Of a stretch of 7,969 nt of DNA, positions 4,782 to 7,969 are shown piece after piece. A program made the position numbers and the translations under genes. Origin of the DNA: Verrucomicrobiales bacterium (lineage in GTDB: Bacteria; Verrucomicrobiota; Verrucomicrobiia; Verrucomicrobiales; Verrucomicrobiaceae). The DNA lies in the NCBI GenBank assembly GCA_003453085.1, contig DMMK01000469.1, positions 1-7,969 on the forward strand, written 5' to 3'. Every line of letters begins with the position of its first letter. Position 1 is the first letter of the stretch. The notes beneath the pieces are model-generated. The model ran no database searches and had not been told where the DNA came from. It saw nothing but the letters and a program-made list of their open reading frames with translations.

Positions 4782-7700
4782 ATGAATGTCTTCTCCCGCT
4801 CCGTCTTTAGTTTTTTCATGATCGTTTGCGGGGCTATTTCAGCCTTAGCTGCCGACACGCGGCTTGTGCGTGAAACGGAAGCGCTGACGCCTGCGCAAGA
4901 ACGCGCGGCGCTGCATGTGCCGGAGGGTTTTGAGATCCAGCTCTTTGCCAGTGAGCCGATGATCAACAAACCCATCAACATGGCCTTCGATGCGCGTGGA
5001 CGCCTGTGGGTGAGTTCGACAGTGGAGTATCCTTACAGTGCTGACAAAAGCCGCTGGTCCGATGCCCAAGGAACACGAGTGAAGGACAGCCGCGATGCCA
5101 TCAAGATCCTGGAGGATACCGACGGCGATGGCAAAGCCGACAAGGTCACCGACTTTGCCGATGGACTCAATATCCCCACGGGTGTGGTGCCCTGGCACAA
5201 GCCGGAGCACCAAGCGGGCTGCATTGCCTGGAGCATCCCGAACATCTGGTACTTCGCGGACACAGATGGCGATGGGAAGGCGGACCTGCGGGAGGTGGTC
5301 TTTGGCCCGCTGGGTTATGAAAAGGACACGCACGGCATGTGCAGCAGCTTTCGGTTAGGCCTGGATGGCTGGATTTATGCGACCCATGGCTTTAGCAACA
5401 CCAGTCATTTCAAAGCCAAGGATGGTAGCATGCTGGACCTCCACAGCGGCAATGTCTTTCGCTTCCGCCCAGATGGTTCGAGAGTCGAGCCCTGGACGCA
5501 TGGCCAGGTAAATCCTTTTGGTCTGTGCTGGGATCGTTACGGCAATCTCTACAGTGCCGACTGCCACAGCGCACCGGTTTATCAGCTCATTCGGGGGGCT
5601 CATTATCCCAGTTTTGGCAAACCTCACGATGGTCTGGGCCATGCCCCCGTGATGTGCGAGCACACCCACGGTTCCACGGGCATCTGCGGCATCGCTTACA
5701 TTGACGGGGGTGTTTGGGGGCCGGAATGGGATGACCACATGTTTGTTGGAAACGTGGTGACTTCGAAGGTCAATCATGACCACGTCACCTTCACAGGCAG
5801 CACGCCCAAGGCGAATGAGAAACCCGACTTCATCACCAGTGACGATCCCTGGTTCCGCCCGGTGGACATCCAGTTAGGCCTGGATAATGCGCTCTACATC
5901 GCGGATTTCTACAACCGCATCATCGGCCACTATGAGGTGCCACTGGAACATCCTGGACGTGACAAAGAGCGCGGCAGGATCTGGCGGGTGGTGAAGAAGG
6001 GTGTCCAACGTCCTCCTGTGGACCTTACCTCCATGGAGGCAGAACAGATAACAGAAACCCTTGGCCATGCTAATCTCACCCGTCGCCATTTGGCTCTTCA
6101 AGAGGTTCAACTCCGGGGCACGAAGGATTGGTTAAAATTCCTTTTGCCCTGTATCGACCCGTTGGGATCCATGCAACCTGTAGGGGACATAGTGGCGACT
6201 AAATACATAGGCGAAAATGCACCCAAATTTCCTGATGATGCAGGTGATGGTGCCCGCTACAAAGCCTCCATGCAGGCTGCTTATGCTCTCTGGGCCTGTT
6301 CTTACCTGGGAGAACGATACAACATTTATCGCGTCCACCGTGGTCTGCTAAACGGTTCAGAGTGGTTGAATGAGCCTGATGCTGGCGGGCGCGATTATGC
6401 TGGGATAGATTCTCGAGTCGGACAGCGAGGCTTGATTCAGTTTAATAAGCGAGATGGAACCGATTATTCTTCGAATCAGCAAGGCCTTTTGATTGCGCAG
6501 ACGACGCAGATCCTAGGCAGTTACGATCGATTGCACCCTTGGGAAAAATGGAGCCTGGGCCTCGCCTTTGAGAGGCGGACCAGTTTGGGGGGAAGATCAG
6601 TCTGTCAGGCTTTATTAAACCGTGCAGATTTTCTTCAAGAAGAACCCCGCTGGCAGGCTTGGCAGATTGAAATGCTGATGAAATTGACCGACCGTGTTAT
6701 GGCAGATCCCAAGGAGTCCAAACCAAAAGCGACCCATGTTGGTGATACCCACTTTGCACATGCAGTACGGGTTCTTTTGCGTGATTTTTTGTCTCAGCCA
6801 GGGGTCTTGAAAAATCAACTTTGGCACGAGAGAACTGGTATTGAACGGAATGCTCCTTGGTTTTTGGAATTAGTTAGAACAGTGCCTACAGCAGAAGCTG
6901 CTTCTTTTCTTCTGGCAGAACCACACGCCCGATTCGATTCGGCTAATTGGAAACACATGGCTCGTTACGCAGAAGCAGAAAAGCTCCCTGCTGTCGTCCA
7001 GATCGCTCATGAGCATGCAAGTTTTTCCACAGAACGATCAAGTGCCTTCCTTCAAGCCATCTCTGACGGCCTCAGCGAGCGTGGGGCTCCGGCCAATCCT
7101 GCTCTGCTGACCTGGGCTCAGGAACTCGCGACGAAGCTGCTCGAAGAGGTGAGCCAGCAGCCTGTGGCGAGTTGGGAATCCGTTGCGCAGACGGGGGCGA
7201 CCCCTGCTTGGTCATTGGTGGCACGCAAGTGTACAGATGGCACTGAGACGCAGGTGTTGCAGAGCATGATGAAGGGAGGCGATGAGGAATCCCTCAGAGG
7301 CATCCTCACCTCCAAATCATTTCCCGTGCCGGCAAAGCTGACGTTTTGGATCAATGGTCATCGTGGATTTGCCAACGCACCTGCGCATGACAAAAATCTG
7401 GTTAGGCTTGTGGAGGCAAAATCAGGTGCCGTCCTCGCCAGTGCCTTCCCTCCGCGCAAGGACAGCTGTGAGCTCGTGGAGTGGGATCTGTCCGAACACG
7501 TGGGCAAGCAGGCCCGGCTAGAGATCGTAGATGGCGATGACGGTAAGGCTTATGCCTGGTTGGGGGTGGGGCGCATCAGCCCTGCGGTAGTGAGCGTGGA
7601 GGACTTTGAACGGGAGAATCAGACACGCGCTGCCTTGCGCAACTTGGCAGGGATGCTGCAACACACCGCGCCTGCCGCACTGAGTGAAAAGCTGGCGACG

Positions 7701-7969
7701 TATCTTCCTGCGCGACCAGCCCCGCCGCCGCTTCCCATTTCATCCAAACAACGCCAGCAACTGGATGCGTTGATCGCAGCCCGCAGTGCGGCCTTTGCCA
7801 AGGCCAAACCCGATCTGGCGGCCGGTGAGAAAATATTCGCGGCCAACTGCGCAGCATGCCATCGGATCGGTGGCAAGGGCGGCCTCATCGGCCCGCAACT
7901 GGACGGCATCGGCACCCGGGGTGTGGAGCGCCTTTGCGAAGACATTCTCGATCCCAATCGCAATGTGGA
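4782..7969 (+). CDS. Exported PVC-type 'membrane-bound dehydrogenase' protein with C-terminal CxxCH heme domain (3' end outside window)
   Basis: I translated this frame codon by codon. It is open from ATG 4782 to the window edge, 1062 codons, with no stop. Residues 1-24 form a signal peptide ending ALAA. Residues 40-403 match the Verrucomicrobia/Planctomycetes N-terminal propeller (TIGR02604 type), with GFEIQLFASEP, two Ca-binding-like D-T-D-G-D-G-K-A-D loops (112-120 and 160-168), YIADFYNRIIGHYE and a closing ERGRIWRV. Residues 424 to about 835 are helical, HEAT-like (HANLTRRHLALQEV at 429; THFAHAVRVLLRDFL at 656). Residues 845-932 look like a beta-sandwich insert (FWINGHRGF, VEWDLSEHVG, VDGDDGKAYAWLGVGR). 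A proline linker (RPAPPPLP) then precedes the heme domain (TIGR02603 type), with C1023-A-A-C1026-H1027 and RNV at the cut edge. The distal methionine ligand would lie outside. The protein is probably periplasmic and redox-active; its substrate is unknown. No clear ribosome-binding site is seen. Confidence 0.93.
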   Translation, partial: MNVFSRSVFSFFMIVCGAISALAADTRLVRETEALTPAQERAALHVPEGFEIQLFASEPMINKPINMAFDARGRLWVSSTVEYPYSADKSRWSDAQGTRVKDSRDAIKILEDTDGDGKADKVTDFADGLNIPTGVVPWHKPEHQAGCIAWSIPNIWYFADTDGDGKADLREVVFGPLGYEKDTHGMCSSFRLGLDGWIYATHGFSNTSHFKAKDGSMLDLHSGNVFRFRPDGSRVEPWTHGQVNPFGLCWDRYGNLYSADCHSAPVYQLIRGAHYPSFGKPHDGLGHAPVMCEHTHGSTGICGIAYIDGGVWGPEWDDHMFVGNVVTSKVNHDHVTFTGSTPKANEKPDFITSDDPWFRPVDIQLGLDNALYIADFYNRIIGHYEVPLEHPGRDKERGRIWRVVKKGVQRPPVDLTSMEAEQITETLGHANLTRRHLALQEVQLRGTKDWLKFLLPCIDPLGSMQPVGDIVATKYIGENAPKFPDDAGDGARYKASMQAAYALWACSYLGERYNIYRVHRGLLNGSEWLNEPDAGGRDYAGIDSRVGQRGLIQFNKRDGTDYSSNQQGLLIAQTTQILGSYDRLHPWEKWSLGLAFERRTSLGGRSVCQALLNRADFLQEEPRWQAWQIEMLMKLTDRVMADPKESKPKATHVGDTHFAHAVRVLLRDFLSQPGVLKNQLWHERTGIERNAPWFLELVRTVPTAEAASFLLAEPHARFDSANWKHMARYAEAEKLPAVVQIAHEHASFSTERSSAFLQAISDGLSERGAPANPALLTWAQELATKLLEEVSQQPVASWESVAQTGATPAWSLVARKCTDGTETQVLQSMMKGGDEESLRGILTSKSFPVPAKLTFWINGHRGFANAPAHDKNLVRLVEAKSGAVLASAFPPRKDSCELVEWDLSEHVGKQARLEIVDGDDGKAYAWLGVGRISPAVVSVEDFERENQTRAALRNLAGMLQHTAPAALSEKLATYLPARPAPPPLPISSKQRQQLDALIAARSAAFAKAKPDLAAGEKIFAANCAACHRIGGKGGLIGPQLDGIGTRGVERLCEDILDPNRNV

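Noticed and set aside
4845..5333. 162-codon minus-strand open frame in the heme-protein gene
   Set aside because: The plus-strand frame here encodes a clear conserved domain; no motif is seen in the minus-strand product.
7619..7963. Minus-strand open frames at the right end
   Set aside because: The plus strand encodes the linker and CxxCH heme domain in frame to the window edge; the minus-strand reading is a shadow.

Overview
The window looks like a chromosomal segment of a Verrucomicrobia-type (PVC superphylum) bacterium with coding GC near 60% (hand counts). The strongest lineage signal is a long exported protein that combines the 'putative membrane-bound dehydrogenase' N-terminal domain with a C-terminal CxxCH heme-binding domain. 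That architecture is characteristic of Verrucomicrobia and Planctomycetes. A secreted rhamnogalacturonan-acetylesterase-like enzyme beside it also fits a polysaccharide-degrading member of this group. Genus cannot be decided from the sequence.

Layout. (1) 1-1853, plus strand: the 3' end of a DUF3419/BtaA-like aminocarboxypropyl-transferase gene, a GNAT-like acetyltransferase gene overlapping it by ATGA, and, 28 bp later, a complete RNase HI gene (rnhA). The three could be one transcript ending at a weak hairpin/T-tract near 1920-1939. (2) 1935-2761: a compact 827-bp element with an intact single-tyrosine HUH (Y1, IS200-like/RAYT-like) transposase. It is bounded by about 66-bp inverted repeats that each fold into hairpins. 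A second, inner pair of inverted repeats holds a hairpin that differs by a compensatory base-pair swap. This resembles a REP-associated tyrosine transposase with its REP pair, and is the most interesting object here. (3) 2847-4697, minus strand: a secreted two-domain enzyme, SGNH/CE12 esterase plus sialidase-like (Asp-box) domain. (4) 4698-4781: a short divergent intergenic region. (5) 4782 to the window end, plus strand: the exported PVC heme protein. It is open for 1062 codons without a stop and is cut by the window edge just after the heme motif. Its middle third (about 6120-7040) drops to about 43% GC although the reading frame stays intact.

Functional reading. Genes 1 and 2 plausibly concern lipid or small-molecule modification (BtaA makes the diacylglyceryl-homoserine precursor of betaine lipids), but the partner btaB is not in view. 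The divergent esterase and heme-protein genes look like an exported polysaccharide-utilisation pair sharing a control region; this is inferred from signal peptides and gene arrangement only. I saw no tRNA, rRNA, CRISPR array or riboswitch in the window.
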